The notes beneath the pieces are model-generated. The model worked only from the letters and a program-made list of their open reading frames with translations, made no database searches and was not told the DNA's origin. A stretch of DNA of 64,000 nt from JBBKXJ01 sp037969395 (GTDB lineage Bacteria > Pseudomonadota > Gammaproteobacteria > Pseudomonadales > JAUIET01): contig JBBKXJ010000389.1 of assembly GCA_037969395.1 (NCBI GenBank), positions 1 through 64,000 on the forward strand. The letters run 5' to 3'. The position numbers and the translations under genes are program-made. This document shows positions 44,599 through 53,335 of the stretch, in pieces (within the stretch, counting starts at the first letter, position 1; every line of letters starts with the position of its first letter).

Positions 44599-46008
44599 AT
44601 GGATATACTAAATTGGAGCATCGTGCTCCTCGGTGCCGTGCTGTCAGTGTGGGGTGCCGGGCACGCGCTGCTGAACAAGCGTGACCCGCGCAGCGCCACC
44701 GCCTGGATCGCCGTGTGCTTCGTGCTGCCATTTCTGGGCGCGCTGTTCTACTACATGTTCGGTAAAAATCGCATTGTCACGCGTGCAAAGCGGCTGCGGC
44801 AGGAATCGAAAGCGTCGCAGGAAGTGCTCACAAGGCTGGACCATCCGGTCAACATTCTTGACGATTACATCAATCTGGCAGAACTATCGCTCGCGGCGAG
44901 CCGCAATAACCTGCTCGGTGGCAATTCAGTATCGGCGCTACACAATGGCGACAACGCGTATCCCGCCATGCTGCGCGCCATAGAAAGCGCCAAATCCTAT
45001 GTTTATCTCACCACCTATATTTTCGATACGCGCGAAATCGGCAGTGACTTTATGACGGCTTTGGCCGCGGCGCGGCGTCGTGGTGTGGAGGTGAAAGTAC
45101 TCATTGACGGCGTTGGCGAAAAATATGGTTTTCCGTGGGCCAGCCTGGTGCTGCGCCGTCTGGGCGTTGATACGGCGCTGTATCTGCCACCGACGCTGAT
45201 ACCACCGAGCCTCACCATCAACTTGCGCAATCACCGCAAACTACTGTTGGTAGACAGCGAAATCGGTTTTACCGGCGGCATGAATATCAGAAATAATCAC
45301 GTGCTGGCAAAGAGCAAAAACGGCGTGGTTGATTTACACTTTCTGCTGCGCGGTCCTATTTTGCGGCAGATGGAGCGCACCTTTATTTATGACTGGCTGT
45401 TCACTACCGGCGAGTCACTTGACTGCAGACCCAAGCAAGCATTCATCGCCCAGCCTGAAAATATGCCGTGCCGCGTACTGCTCGAAGGACCGGCTGAAGA
45501 CCAGGATAAGCTCACCTGGGTATTAATGGGCGCTATTTCGGTGGCACGCAAAAACATCGCCATCATGACGCCGTATTTTTTGCCCTCACGCGAGCTGGAG
45601 GTGGTGCTGCAAACGGCGGCGCTGCGTGGCGTGCAAGTCGACATTGTGTTGCCTGGTAAAAACAACATGCCGTTTATAACGTGGGCGGTTAAACATATGG
45701 CGACACCTTTAATGGACGTTGGCGTCAATATTTATTTTTCCAGCGGTTCGTTCGTGCACAGCAAATTATTCGTAGTCGACGACTATTATGTACAAATAGG
45801 CTCGGCTAACCTCGACGCGCGTAGCCTGCGTCTCAATTTCGAGCTGGTGGTGGAGGTTTACGACCGTCAGCTAGGTGCCGCTATGGGCAAACATATTCGT
45901 GCCAGTAAGCGCGATGCCATCCCCCTTGTCGCTGCAGAACTGCGCCAACGCAACCTGTTTTTTCGCCTGCGTAATGCGTTTATCTGGTTGTTTTCCCCAT
46001 ATTTGTAG
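44599..46008 (+). CDS. cls: Cardiolipin synthase (PLD family)
   Basis: Joins two phosphatidylglycerols (or PG with PE) into cardiolipin at the inner membrane. 469 residues. Two N-terminal helices (LNWSIVLLGAVLSVWGAGHALL; AWIAVCFVLPFLGALFYYMFG) are followed by two HKD motifs, NHRKLLLVDSEIGFTGGMN and VHSKLFVVDDYYVQIGSANLD. Length and tail fit ClsA. Start ATG at 44599, 195 bp from the divergent coiled-coil gene. Confidence 0.93.
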   Translation: MDILNWSIVLLGAVLSVWGAGHALLNKRDPRSATAWIAVCFVLPFLGALFYYMFGKNRIVTRAKRLRQESKASQEVLTRLDHPVNILDDYINLAELSLAASRNNLLGGNSVSALHNGDNAYPAMLRAIESAKSYVYLTTYIFDTREIGSDFMTALAAARRRGVEVKVLIDGVGEKYGFPWASLVLRRLGVDTALYLPPTLIPPSLTINLRNHRKLLLVDSEIGFTGGMNIRNNHVLAKSKNGVVDLHFLLRGPILRQMERTFIYDWLFTTGESLDCRPKQAFIAQPENMPCRVLLEGPAEDQDKLTWVLMGAISVARKNIAIMTPYFLPSRELEVVLQTAALRGVQVDIVLPGKNNMPFITWAVKHMATPLMDVGVNIYFSSGSFVHSKLFVVDDYYVQIGSANLDARSLRLNFELVVEVYDRQLGAAMGKHIRASKRDAIPLVAAELRQRNLFFRLRNAFIWLFSPYL

Positions 46009-46071
46009 CCATATTTTTTGGTCACAATTTTTTCAATCACAACTTAATAGTCACAACGTATTATTCCTAAC

Positions 46072-49000
46072 GTGCAACTCTCTCCTTCTGAAATCGATGC
46101 CCAGCTAGGCGACCTCATGCTTGTCGACCAGGCGCGTTTGCGTCGCAAGCTAAAGCAGTTGCGGGCGCAAACGCGACGTGGTCAGCCCGCAAAGAAATTA
46201 ACGGAGGCTATTCAAAGGCAGCTGCTGGCAGGCACTGAACGCATCGCGCAACGACGTCTACGGGTGCCCGCTATTAGCTATCCTCAGCCGCTACCGGTGA
46301 CAGCGCATGTGGATGAACTGCAGGCGGCACTGCAGCAGCATCAGGTCGTTATTGTGGCGGGCCATACCGGCTCCGGCAAATCTACGCAATTGCCGAAAAT
46401 ATGCATCGCCGCCGGACGCGGCATTGCCGGCCAGATAGCGCATACGCAGCCGCGCCGCCTCGCCGCCCGCAGTGTCGCGCAACGCATTGCCGAGGAGTTG
46501 CAGCAGGAGCTGGGTGCGGCGATAGGCTTTCAGGTACGCTTTAGCAAGACCTACTCCGAGCATACCCTCGTCAAGGTCATGACCGATGGCGTGCTGCTTA
46601 ACGAGATTGAGAACGACCCGCTACTGTTGCGCTACGATACGATCATTGTCGATGAGGCGCACGAACGTACGCTGAATATCGATTTTTTGCTTGCCTACGT
46701 TAAGCAACTACTGCCGAAACGGCCCGAGCTCAAGTTGCTGATTACCTCCGCAACTATCGATACGCAGCGCTTTGCTGACTACTTCGACGCCGCCCCGGTG
46801 ATTGAAGTGTCGGGCACTCTGTATCCCATCGAAGTACGCTACCGCCCGGCAGACTACTACTTTGCAAAGCTTGGCAATGACAGCGGGCGGGACCGCGATG
46901 CAGAAGAAGAGGGCGATCTAACTGAACATATTAGATTAGCCGTGCAGGAATTGAACACGCAGCGGCAGCGCGGTCACTACGGCGCGCGCGATATTCTAGT
47001 GTTCCTTAGCAGCGAGCAAGAGATTCACGAAGCGCAGCGCGGTCTGCGTAAAGGGCTTGGCGATGAGCTGGAAATCTTGCCGCTGTATTCGCGCCTGCCG
47101 CAGCGTGAGCAGCAAAATATATTCGCCGCAACAAAGTCAGGGTCAAGGCAGCGGCTTATTCTAGCGACCAATGTGGCGGAAACGTCGCTGACAGTGCCGG
47201 GCATTGGCTACGTGATCGACACCGGTTTTGCGCGCCTCAGCCGCTACAGCTATCGCAGCAAAATTCAGCGTCTGCCGATAGAGCCGATCTCGCAGGCGAA
47301 CGCTAATCAGCGCAAAGGCCGCTGTGGAAGGCTGGCGGCCGGCGTTTGTATTCGTTTGTACAGTGAGCAAGATTTTAACGCCAGGCCGGAATTTACCGAG
47401 CCGGAGATTTTACGCACCAATCTGGCGGCGGTTATTTTGCAGCTGCTGTCTATCGGCGTCAGCGATGTCGAAAATTTTCCGTTTATAGAGGCGCCGGAAC
47501 GCAAGCAGCTCAGCGATGGCTTTAAGTTGCTGCAGGAACTGCAGGCTGTGAATGAGCGCGGTCAGTTAAGCGACATCGGCCGGCAACTGGCGCGCTTGCC
47601 GCTAGAGCCACGCCTTGGCCGCGTGTTGATCGCCGGCGCCAAACATGGCTGTTTACAGGAAATGCTGGTGATAGCGGCCGCGCTCAGTGCCATCGACCCG
47701 CGTGAGCGGCCGCTGGCCAAACAACAGGCGGCGGATGTGCTGCACGCGCGTTTTGCCGACCCGCGTTCTGATTTTATGTCGCTGTTAAAGCTGTGGCGCC
47801 ATATCGAATTAAAGCGTAAGGCGTTGAGTTCATCGCAGTTTGGCAAGCTGTTGCGCAAGGAGTTTTTGTCGCCGGCGCGCGTGCGCGACTGGCGCGAAGT
47901 GCATGCGCAATTGCTCAGCATGAGTCAGGACTTGCGCTTGACCTGCAACAAACGTGCGGCAAATTACGCAGCGATTCACCAGTCATTACTCACCGGTTTT
48001 ATCACCCATGTGGGTCTACGCGAAGACCGCAAGGACTATCGCGGTGTACGTGATCGACGTTTCAGGGTGTTTCCGGGTTCTGGCCTGTACGCTCGGCCGC
48101 CGCGCTGGCTGGTTGCTGCCGAGCTGGTTGAAACGCAGGCTTTGTATGCCCGCACGGCAGCCGACGTGCGCGTCGCATGGATAGCACACGCCGCCCGCCA
48201 TCTCTGTAGCACCGAGTTCGCCGAGCCGCATTGGGATGCCAGCAGCGAACGGGTGATGGTGTACGCCAAATATAAGCTCTACGGGTTGGTCATTGCCGAG
48301 CGCGAGAAAGTCGCCTATCGGCCGGTCAACCCTGTGCAGGCGAGACAAGTGTTTATTCGCACGGCACTGGTTGAACAACAGTGGCAGGCACCGTATGCTT
48401 TTTTTCAACATAACCAATGCAGTCTGCGCAGCGCTGAAGATATTGTCGCGCGTCTGCGTCGGCCGGAGCTGCTGCACGCCGCCGATGATATCTTGTTTGA
48501 CACCTATGACAGCGCGTTGCCGGCAGAGGTTGCCGACGCGGCGAGTCTCAGGAAATGGTCGGCCAGGCAAACACCACAACGCCTGCAGGAATTGCAGGTA
48601 GCGGCGCCGCAGTTGCTGTCGGAACCGGTCAGTGACCAACTGTTGCAACAATTCCCTGATACGCTGCGCTGGAATGGCAACGAATTTGCTTTGCGTTATC
48701 GCTGCGCGCCGGGTGCTGCTGATGACGGTATCAGCGTGTTATTGCCGCAACATCTGCTCTCCTTCCTGCCGACTGATTTGTTTTCACGGCTGGTGCCGGG
48801 CATGTTGCGGCTAAAGTGTGTGCAGTTGTTAAAGGCCCTGCCAAAAGCGCAACGTAAACAGCTGGCACCGGTGCCCGACACCGTTGACGAGATTTTCCCG
48901 CGCCTGCAGACGAGCAGCGGGCCGCTGCTTGAACAGCTCGCTGAACTGATCTGGCAGGCGCGCAAGGTTAGAATTGAGGCCGATGATTGGCGGCCAGAAC

Positions 49001-49980
49001 AGTTACCGGCTGAATACCGGATGCTGTTCTGCAGCATAGATCATGAAGACAAGCTGGTCGCCAGTAACCGTGATTTATTACAGCTTAAGCGCGACGCCGA
49101 CGGCAGCCATCACGGCCAGAGCTATTTTTTACTTGCTCAATTCGACGGCAGTGAAGTGCTGTACAACAGCATTCCCGAACTGCCGGCAGACTACGCCTTC
49201 AAGCGCGCCGAACTGCAATATACTGCTTTTCCCGGTTTGCTGGCAGAGCAGCAGACGGTTCGCTGCGTATTGTTCCATCGGCTTGACGACGCTCGCCGAC
49301 ACAGTGCACTGGCACTTGCGCTGCTGGCCACCCAGGCGCGGCGCGAACAGAACAAAGCGCTGCGCAAGCGCTTGTTCAATAACAATGCGGCCCGATTGCA
49401 CCTGAGTTTGTTCAGTGATCACCGCGGGCTCGTCGACGATTGTGTGTGCCGAATTTTCTACGAGGCCTACGATTGTGCTGCACAGTGGCCAATCAGTGGC
49501 GACCTTTTTCAAAAGCAACTGCGCGTTGGAAATGCCAGATTAGGGGCTGAGACTGAGTCGTTGGAAACGCTGTTTGAAAAGATACTGGCTAACCATTTTT
49601 CCCTGTGTAGAGCGCTGGACAAAGTCAACATCAGTCAGGAAGAGTTGCTGGCTGATGTCAGGCAGCAGTTACGGCGGCTTATGTTTCCCGGTTTTATGCG
49701 CCTGACTCCTGCGCGCTGGTTGCAGCATTACCCACGTTTTTTGCAGGCGGCGTGCTATCGCGTCGAGCGCATTGAACAGCACGGCAAGCGTGATTCCCAG
49801 TTAATTGAAAAGTTGCTACCCTGGATACGTCGCGTCGAGCAGGCTGATTTAACCGATGCGGATAGCGTGCTGCCATGGCTGATAGAAGAATATCGCGTCT
49901 CCCTGTTTGCCCAGCATTTAAAAACGTCGGTGCCGGTATCAGCAACCAGATTGCAGCAGGCGTGGCAACAAACAGATTAG
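46072..49980 (+). CDS. hrpA: ATP-dependent RNA helicase HrpA
   Basis: DEAH-box 3'-5' helicase; in E. coli it rescues collided or stalled ribosomes. 1302 residues, against 1300 in E. coli. After an N-terminal extension come Walker A GHTGSGKSTQLPK (near residue 100), VDEAHERTLNIDFLL, LLITSATIDTQRF and QRKGRCGRLAAG. The winged-helix/HA2/OB-type regions follow, with the C-terminal DUF3418 region giving the HrpA length. GTG start. 63 bp after cls, so possibly co-transcribed. Confidence 0.96.
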   Translation: MQLSPSEIDAQLGDLMLVDQARLRRKLKQLRAQTRRGQPAKKLTEAIQRQLLAGTERIAQRRLRVPAISYPQPLPVTAHVDELQAALQQHQVVIVAGHTGSGKSTQLPKICIAAGRGIAGQIAHTQPRRLAARSVAQRIAEELQQELGAAIGFQVRFSKTYSEHTLVKVMTDGVLLNEIENDPLLLRYDTIIVDEAHERTLNIDFLLAYVKQLLPKRPELKLLITSATIDTQRFADYFDAAPVIEVSGTLYPIEVRYRPADYYFAKLGNDSGRDRDAEEEGDLTEHIRLAVQELNTQRQRGHYGARDILVFLSSEQEIHEAQRGLRKGLGDELEILPLYSRLPQREQQNIFAATKSGSRQRLILATNVAETSLTVPGIGYVIDTGFARLSRYSYRSKIQRLPIEPISQANANQRKGRCGRLAAGVCIRLYSEQDFNARPEFTEPEILRTNLAAVILQLLSIGVSDVENFPFIEAPERKQLSDGFKLLQELQAVNERGQLSDIGRQLARLPLEPRLGRVLIAGAKHGCLQEMLVIAAALSAIDPRERPLAKQQAADVLHARFADPRSDFMSLLKLWRHIELKRKALSSSQFGKLLRKEFLSPARVRDWREVHAQLLSMSQDLRLTCNKRAANYAAIHQSLLTGFITHVGLREDRKDYRGVRDRRFRVFPGSGLYARPPRWLVAAELVETQALYARTAADVRVAWIAHAARHLCSTEFAEPHWDASSERVMVYAKYKLYGLVIAEREKVAYRPVNPVQARQVFIRTALVEQQWQAPYAFFQHNQCSLRSAEDIVARLRRPELLHAADDILFDTYDSALPAEVADAASLRKWSARQTPQRLQELQVAAPQLLSEPVSDQLLQQFPDTLRWNGNEFALRYRCAPGAADDGISVLLPQHLLSFLPTDLFSRLVPGMLRLKCVQLLKALPKAQRKQLAPVPDTVDEIFPRLQTSSGPLLEQLAELIWQARKVRIEADDWRPEQLPAEYRMLFCSIDHEDKLVASNRDLLQLKRDADGSHHGQSYFLLAQFDGSEVLYNSIPELPADYAFKRAELQYTAFPGLLAEQQTVRCVLFHRLDDARRHSALALALLATQARREQNKALRKRLFNNNAARLHLSLFSDHRGLVDDCVCRIFYEAYDCAAQWPISGDLFQKQLRVGNARLGAETESLETLFEKILANHFSLCRALDKVNISQEELLADVRQQLRRLMFPGFMRLTPARWLQHYPRFLQAACYRVERIEQHGKRDSQLIEKLLPWIRRVEQADLTDADSVLPWLIEEYRVSLFAQHLKTSVPVSATRLQQAWQQTD

Positions 49981-50032
49981 TGCCACACTAAGCTAACTCG
50001 AACAAACGTTAATTACTTCTCGCTATTGTGAA

Positions 50033-50059
50033 ACTCTGATTGGTGGGCCGAGTCAGAGT
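50033..50059. promoter_or_regulatory. 27-bp inverted repeat upstream of the hvfA-type gene
   Basis: ACTCTGA (50033-50039) and TCAGAGT (50053-50059), perfect 7-bp arms with a 13-nt spacer, lie about 80-100 bp before the RiPP precursor gene. A second, smaller element AACAA-GT-TTGTT is at 50076-50087. No T-tract follows the first, so an operator is more likely than a terminator. It is a candidate control site for the metallophore cassette. Confidence 0.45.
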
Positions 50060-50135
50060 AAGTGATCGTTTAGCGAACAAGTTTGTTACTGTTTGCCGGT
50101 CTGAATAACGAATTTATTAATCTGGAGTTTTAAGC

Positions 50136-50453
50136 ATGGCTAATCATTCTATCAAACCTATTGCCGCAGCCCTCGGCGCGGCGTTTTTAGCATCCACTAT
50201 CGTTCCGGCTGCTTCCGCCAGTGCCAACCCCTTCGCAGCCACAGAATTGAATGCTGGCTATGATATTGTCAATCAAGGCAAGGAAGGCGAAGGTAAATGC
50301 GGTGAAGGCAAATGTGGCGGCGACAAAGGAGATAGAGGTGAGAAGGGCGAGAAAGGCGGCGAAGGTAAATGCGGTGAAGGCAAATGTGGCGGCGATAAAG
50401 GAGATAGAGGCGATAAGGGCGAAAAAAGTGGTGAAGGTAAGTGTGGCGGTTAA
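50136..50453 (+). CDS. hvfA: HvfA/bufferin-type RiPP metallophore precursor with five EGKCG motifs
   Basis: 105 residues. The signal peptide (about 1-30, ...PAASASA) is followed by NPFAATELNAGY, the conserved segment of the family. The repeated core holds five EGKCG motifs, two as EGKCGEGKCGG doublets and one single at the end, joined by charged linkers DKGDRGEKGEKG. In Haemophilus HvfA, cysteines in EGKCG motifs are converted by HvfB/HvfC into copper-binding heterocycles; in bufferins a thiooxazole is described. The same modification here is inferred. The product would be exported and sequester copper in the periplasm. Good Shine-Dalgarno GGAG; directly followed by maturase genes. Confidence 0.93.
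   Translation: MANHSIKPIAAALGAAFLASTIVPAASASANPFAATELNAGYDIVNQGKEGEGKCGEGKCGGDKGDRGEKGEKGGEGKCGEGKCGGDKGDRGDKGEKSGEGKCGG
50286..50450 (+). repeat. 72-bp tandem repeat inside the RiPP precursor gene
   Basis: Unit 1 at 50286-50357 and unit 2 at 50358-50429 differ at about 6 of 72 positions; unit 3 is a 21-bp partial copy from 50430 that ends at the stop codon. The first 38 bases of each full unit are identical, and all differences fall in the linker part. Each unit adds two EGKCG motifs and one linker, so copy number sets the number of modifiable cysteines. Confidence 0.95.
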
Positions 50454-50517
50454 AGCACACTGATCAAGCTTGAAGGGCCACTCTCTTTTGCGAGGTACTG
50501 TATCGCAGGAGCATGAT

Positions 50518-51387
50518 TTGCAAACAGCCCCCCTACAGGGAGCTGGTCTGGGGCTGCGTCGCGATTTCTCTAACGAAGTTGCGGCGCTGGCTCTTAACGC
50601 TGTTGACTTCTTCGAGGTCGCCCCCGAAAACTGGATTGGGGTGGGCGGTCGATTTGGTAAACAGCTACGTGCCTGCAGTGAGCGTTGGCCACTGGCATTG
50701 CACGGTCTGTCGCTGGATATTGGCGGCTTCGCGCCATTGAACACCGATCTGCTGTACAGCATCAAAGCTTTTATGCAACAGCATGGCTGCCAACGTTATT
50801 CTGAACACCTGACCTATTGTGCAGACGAGGGTCAACTCTATGACCTGTTACCCATCCCGTTCACCGCAGAGGCCGTGCACTACGTGGCAGGCCGCGTGCG
50901 GCAGGCGCAGGATATTCTGGGCTGCCGCATAGCACTCGAAAATGCCTCTTACTACGCTACCGCCGGGCAAGAGCTATCCGAACTTGAATTTATTAACGCC
51001 GTGATAGGCGAAGCCGATTGCGACCTGTTGCTCGACGTGAATAATATCTACGTCAACAGTATCAATCATCGTTACGATCCTTACGAATTCCTGACAGGCC
51101 TGCCTGGCCAGCGCGCGACCTATATTCACATCGCCGGTCATTACGAAGAGGCCGCAGATCTGCGGGTAGATACCCACGGTGCCGATGTCATTGATCCGGT
51201 ATGGGATCTACTGCGCGCCGCATACCGGCAGTTTGGCGAATTGCCCACGTTGCTGGAAAGAGATTTTAATATCCCGCCGCTGGCAGAACTGCTCAATGAA
51301 GTAGAGTTGGTGCGTAAGCAGCAGGCGCTAGCAGCCAACGTAGACGTACCCTGCAACGAAAACCAGGCGTGCAGCGGGTCGATGTGA
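50518..51387 (+). CDS. hvfB: MNIO-type (DUF692) RiPP maturase, HvfB/BufB-like
   Basis: Multinuclear non-haem iron oxidase, TIM-barrel, that modifies cysteines in the precursor. 289 residues. Family blocks with likely metal ligands: DFFEVAPENWIG, LALHGLSLDIGG, RYSEHLTYC, ALENASYYA, CDLLLDVNNIYVNSINH, YIHIAGHYEEA, RVDTHGADVIDPVWDL and LLERDFNIPPL. The TTG at 50518 has AGGAG 6 bases upstream (50507-50511), which decides the start; the frame is open back to 50470. The C-terminal tail has two extra cysteines. The relation to the downstream HvfC-like gene (overlap of start and stop) suggests a working complex. Confidence 0.93.
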   Translation: MQTAPLQGAGLGLRRDFSNEVAALALNAVDFFEVAPENWIGVGGRFGKQLRACSERWPLALHGLSLDIGGFAPLNTDLLYSIKAFMQQHGCQRYSEHLTYCADEGQLYDLLPIPFTAEAVHYVAGRVRQAQDILGCRIALENASYYATAGQELSELEFINAVIGEADCDLLLDVNNIYVNSINHRYDPYEFLTGLPGQRATYIHIAGHYEEAADLRVDTHGADVIDPVWDLLRAAYRQFGELPTLLERDFNIPPLAELLNEVELVRKQQALAANVDVPCNENQACSGSM

Positions 51388-52148
51388 GCTCCGAAATAAC
51401 CACCCTGCAGACGCAACAAAAATTATGGACGGCACACTTGCGACAGCCCGCCGTGCATGCTGCCCCGGCGGCGATTGAAGATCGCCGCCTACAAATTTAT
51501 CGTGATCTGCTGTATAAAAACGTTGAGGGTTTGATCAGCGGCGCTTTTCCAGTGCTGCGCAAGATTACTGACGACGCGGCCTGGCACGCCATGGTGCGCG
51601 ATTTTATGCATCGGCACGTATGCCATACGCCGTATTTTATGGAAGTTGCCCAGGAATTCATCCAATACCTGGAAAACGAGCGTCGTCAGCAAGAGGGTGA
51701 CCCGCCGTTTCTGCTTGAACTCGCTCACTACGAGTGGGTAGAAATTGCGCTTGATCTGGCGGAGACCGACATTACTCAAATTTCCGTAAATGCGGACGGC
51801 TCGCTGCTGCATGGCCATCCGTTGGTGTCGCCATTAGCGTGGTCGCTTGCTTACCGTTTCCCGGTGCACACCATAGGCCCTGCGCTGCAACCGGAGCAGG
51901 CGCCTGCGGAGTCAACTTACCTGGTGGTTTATAGAAACCGCAGCGACCAGGTCAGGTTTATGCAAGCCAACGCAGTGACGGCGCGAATGTTAGCCTTACT
52001 GGACGACGAGCAAAAATTGACCGGTGCGCAGGTTTTGCAGCAAATCGCCGAGGAAATACAGCACCCGCAGCCAGAACAAGTAATCAAGAGTGGCCTGCAA
52101 ACACTGACAACAATGCGCGAGCTGGACATCATTTTAGGTACGCAGTAA
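51384..52148 (+). CDS. hvfC: HvfC/BufC-like DUF2063 RiPP maturation partner
   Basis: About 254 residues. N-terminal DUF2063 region (RRLQIYRDLLYKNVEGLISGAFPVLRKITDDAAW, MVRDFMHRHVCHTPYF and LLELAHYEWVEIAL), C-terminal winged-helix-like part (LVVYRNRSDQVRFMQAN and the LTTMRELDIILG tail). In characterised systems this partner binds the precursor leader and brings it to the MNIO enzyme. The GTG at 51384 gives a GTGA overlap with the hvfB stop; GTG 51369 is the alternative. Last gene of the cassette. Confidence 0.9.
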   Translation: MSSEITTLQTQQKLWTAHLRQPAVHAAPAAIEDRRLQIYRDLLYKNVEGLISGAFPVLRKITDDAAWHAMVRDFMHRHVCHTPYFMEVAQEFIQYLENERRQQEGDPPFLLELAHYEWVEIALDLAETDITQISVNADGSLLHGHPLVSPLAWSLAYRFPVHTIGPALQPEQAPAESTYLVVYRNRSDQVRFMQANAVTARMLALLDDEQKLTGAQVLQQIAEEIQHPQPEQVIKSGLQTLTTMRELDIILGTQ

Positions 52149-52249
52149 TGTGTCCGTTAACAAAGGCTGTTACAGGCGTGGTGTTACCTCGCTTTTTTTG
52201 TTTAAATCCGCGCAACCCCATTCTATTTTGCGCGCAGAGATTGTCATTT

Positions 52250-52957
52250 ATGCTTAATCGTTACAGCGTCGTCTGGCTATTGAGCCTGCTGTTCTTCATG
52301 CAGCCGGTTGCTGCGCAATTTGACCCGCCACCTAACCCTGATCCCTGGGAGAGCTGGAATCGTAAAGTCAACAAATTTAACAACTATGCCGACCGCTATG
52401 TGCTTAAACCAGTAGCGAAGGCGTATCGGGCAGTTACGCCCGAGGTGGTTGATATTGGCGTTACCAATTTTTTCCGCAATTTGCGCGAGCCGATAACCAT
52501 TGTAAATGACATATTTCAGTTCAAGCTGATGCAGGCCGGCGCCGACAGCAGTCGCTTTTTGATCAACAGCTCGCTGGGCCTGGCTGGGCTATTCGACGTT
52601 GCCAGCGGTTTGGGTTTGCCGCGCAACCAGGAAGATTTTGGCCAAAGTCTGGGCTATTGGGGCGTGGGACCGGGTCCTTATGTGGAATTGCCGTTGTTGG
52701 GCCCCAGTAATGTGCGCGATGCATTTAGTCAGGTGCCTGATGCTTACACTAGTCCGATTTTGTACGTGAATGATTTGACTGCACGCTACGCTGCCACTGG
52801 TTTGCGTGTCACCGACTTGCGCGCTGACTTACTTGACGCCGAAGGGCTTATTACGGGTGACCGTTACATCTTCATACGCGACAGCTTTCTGCAACGCCGT
52901 GAGTCGCTGGTGCGGGATGGAGAAGTGGAAGATGATTTTGGCGAGGAAGACTTTTAG
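52250..52957 (+). CDS. mlaA: MlaA/VacJ family outer membrane lipid asymmetry protein
   Basis: 235 residues. Removes misplaced phospholipids from the outer leaflet with OmpC/Mla partners. Family blocks: DPWESWNRKVNKFNNYADRYVLKPVAKAYR, NFFRNLREPITIVNDIFQ, RFLINSSLGLAGLFDVAS, DFGQSLGYWGVGPGPYVELPLLGPSNVRD. The signal peptide ends ...VAAQFDPPP and has no cysteine, so it is not a classical lipoprotein, unlike E. coli MlaA. The ATG at 52250 is chosen because it opens with the signal peptide. 101 bp after the RiPP cassette; gene order from here to dusA follows Pseudomonas. Confidence 0.93.
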   Translation: MLNRYSVVWLLSLLFFMQPVAAQFDPPPNPDPWESWNRKVNKFNNYADRYVLKPVAKAYRAVTPEVVDIGVTNFFRNLREPITIVNDIFQFKLMQAGADSSRFLINSSLGLAGLFDVASGLGLPRNQEDFGQSLGYWGVGPGPYVELPLLGPSNVRDAFSQVPDAYTSPILYVNDLTARYAATGLRVTDLRADLLDAEGLITGDRYIFIRDSFLQRRESLVRDGEVEDDFGEEDF

Positions 52958-53029
52958 AGCCCCTTTAGCGGGGGTTCCAACTTACCTTTCCTGCTCGTTA
53001 TTCGAACAGGTTGCTACTCGAAAAAGCCG

Positions 53030-53335
53030 CTAATCAAAAATTTCGACAATGGACAACGCCAGATGCCTGTCAGCGCCACTGCCGGTAATGCGATTGACGC
53101 TGGCGCTGGCGGCGAATTCGCTGCTTTTCTTGTCTAGCGGCTTGATGCGCACAACCAGCTTGTCGCCTTCTTTAAGCGGTGCGTCGGTGCGGATCAGCAG
53201 TCCTACGCCGCTTATATCCTTGCACATGCCCTCGTAGGTTTCAGAGCCCTCAGCGGGCTCTAAAATGACAATGCTATCGAGCTTCATGCGGATGAAAGCG
53301 CGTTTGTCATCTGCGGTGGTATCTACGCCAGGCAT
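53030..53335 (-). CDS. PilZ domain protein
   Basis: 101 residues, a single PilZ domain. The c-di-GMP-binding RxxxR (KRAFIR, near 12-16) and the DISGVG motif (near 41-46) are both present, so it should bind c-di-GMP. Pseudomonas has a PilZ gene in this same position next to vacJ and rssB. Target unknown. Facing rssB across a 184-bp gap in which I see no clear elements. Confidence 0.88.
   Translation of the reverse strand: MPGVDTTADDKRAFIRMKLDSIVILEPAEGSETYEGMCKDISGVGLLIRTDAPLKEGDKLVVRIKPLDKKSSEFAASASVNRITGSGADRHLALSIVEIFD

Noticed and set aside
50269..50463. Repeat array that could look like a CRISPR, and Cys/Arg-rich or Lys-rich open frames on both strands
   Set aside because: The repeats are a coding tandem duplication with 72-bp period and no unique spacers; the other-frame products are just translations of the same repeat.
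52958..53029. CCCC/GGGG hairpin after mlaA as a terminator
   Set aside because: Only about four pairs and no T-tract on either strand.
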